Part shown: positions 14,883-15,224 of the stretch, one piece after another
How positions within the stretch are numbered: the first letter of the stretch is position 1
How the letters are laid out: every line of letters starts with the position of its first letter
Source: Pseudomonadota bacterium
GTDB lineage: Bacteria; Pseudomonadota; Alphaproteobacteria; Acetobacterales; Acetobacteraceae
Length of the DNA stretch: 15,224 bases
Direction: 5' to 3'
Assembly (NCBI GenBank): GCA_021828605.1
Contig: JAJZEG010000206.1
Span: 1 to 15,224 of the forward strand
The notes under the pieces: model-generated
Database searches by the model: none
The model's input: only the letters and a program-made list of their open reading frames with translations
Told to the model about the DNA's origin: nothing
Translations under genes and position numbers: made by a program

Positions 14883-15224
14883 GGCGCCATCATCCCTCTA
14901 TTTATTTCGGACGCGTAACGATTTAGGCGTGATTTTTCGCTCCTTACCGGGAGAAAATTTTTCTGATTTGGCTCGGATAGGCGGGCGGATTGTCGGTGGG
15001 TGGGTATTTGGCGAGCAGGTATTCAAGAAAAGTGGGTTCGGGGGGTTTTGGTGGTTTGATTGGTTTGGGTTTGGGTTTGCGCAAATGCGCCGGGCGCGGT
15101 TTGCGGGGTTTGCGGACTCTTGGGGGGAGTTGCAGATAGAGCGGGATTGGGAGCGAGAAAAAGCGGCAGAGGGGCCGGAAGACTTGGCGGGCGAGTTGCG
15201 GGGGATGGGCTATTAGAGTCATTG
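14883..15224. other. downstream tail of truA without a firm gene
   Basis: About 340 bases. The first 60 are AT-richer; ACGC (14911-14914) and GCGT (14927-14930) followed by GATTTTT make at best a weak terminator. From 14944 onward both strands are open: a minus frame that is Pro/Lys-rich (listed separately) and a plus frame rich in Phe, Trp and Gly. Neither matches a family I recognise. Confidence 0.5.
14944..15222 (-). CDS. hypothetical Pro/Lys-rich protein, possibly partial
   Basis: A minus frame of 92 codons ends in TAA at 14944. It begins with an ATG 2 nt from the window edge, so the true start may lie outside. The middle is basic and proline-rich (RKPRKPRPAHLRKPKPKP), followed by a more ordinary ending (TFLEYLLAKYPPTDNPP). 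Codon choice (many C/G-ending codons, CGC, CTC, ATC) favours it over the Phe/Trp-rich plus frame. It would converge on truA with a 61-nt gap. I recognise no family. It may be spurious, because G-rich DNA on one strand gives Pro-rich frames on the other. Confidence 0.3.
   Translation of the reverse strand: MTLIAHPPQLARQVFRPLCRFFSLPIPLYLQLPPRVRKPRKPRPAHLRKPKPKPIKPPKPPEPTFLEYLLAKYPPTDNPPAYPSQIRKIFSR

Noticed and set aside
14911..14937. Possible rho-independent terminator after truA
   Set aside because: The stem is only 4 bp (ACGC/GCGT) with a 12-nt loop before GATTTTT; too weak to call.

Overview
The window looks like chromosomal DNA of a GC-rich alphaproteobacterium, most likely of the Acetobacteraceae/Acetobacterales type. 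The grounds are a Hint-domain beta-repeat protein of a kind common in that family, an Hsp20 gene followed by a DUF1150 gene, a LolA with the family's typical wording, and a def-fmt-truA cluster. No rRNA, tRNA, CRISPR array, transposase or phage gene was seen.

Layout, left to right. (1) 1-1470, minus strand: a large Gly/Asn-rich beta-repeat protein ending in a Hint domain, cut by the window edge. (2) 1471-1596: a short AT-rich spacer with two 19-bp direct repeats, 21 bp apart, inside a 9-bp inverted repeat. (3) 1597-3546, minus: uvrC (nucleotide excision repair). (4) 3547-3857: an AT-rich divergent intergenic region with two DnaA-box-like sites and two 17-bp dyads. (5) 3858-6133, plus: a TetR-family regulator with long charged tails, overlapping by 4 nt an M17 leucyl aminopeptidase. 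(6) 6134-6424: an AT-rich gap. (7) 6425-11712, plus: a run of housekeeping, stress and metabolic genes: MarR regulator, LolA, class I glutamine amidotransferase-like hydrolase (C26), FAH-family hydrolase, exonuclease III, MsrA, and a secreted serpin that overlaps msrA by 4 nt. (8) 11720-12447, minus: hsp20 and a DUF1150 gene, transcribed from a convincing sigma-32 (RpoH) type promoter. (9) 12594-14882, plus: def, fmt and truA, tightly packed. (10) 14883-15224: a tail with no firm gene and one Pro/Lys-rich minus frame that reaches the window edge.

How the genes work together: Def and Fmt act on the formyl-methionine at the two ends of translation (making fMet-tRNA, and removing formyl from new proteins), and TruA modifies tRNA anticodon stems. 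UvrC and exonuclease III repair DNA. MsrA, Hsp20 and perhaps the serpin form a protein-quality or stress theme. LolA carries lipoproteins across the periplasm.

Nothing in the window is clearly a new defence or mobile system. The most unusual signals are: a change of GC skew independent of gene orientation (plus strand C-rich up to about 8.4 kb, G-rich from about 10 kb), with a DnaA-box pair in the largest AT-rich gap; the paired repeats in front of the Hint protein gene, with a third copy of their core beyond the other end of uvrC; and a secreted serpin translationally coupled to msrA.
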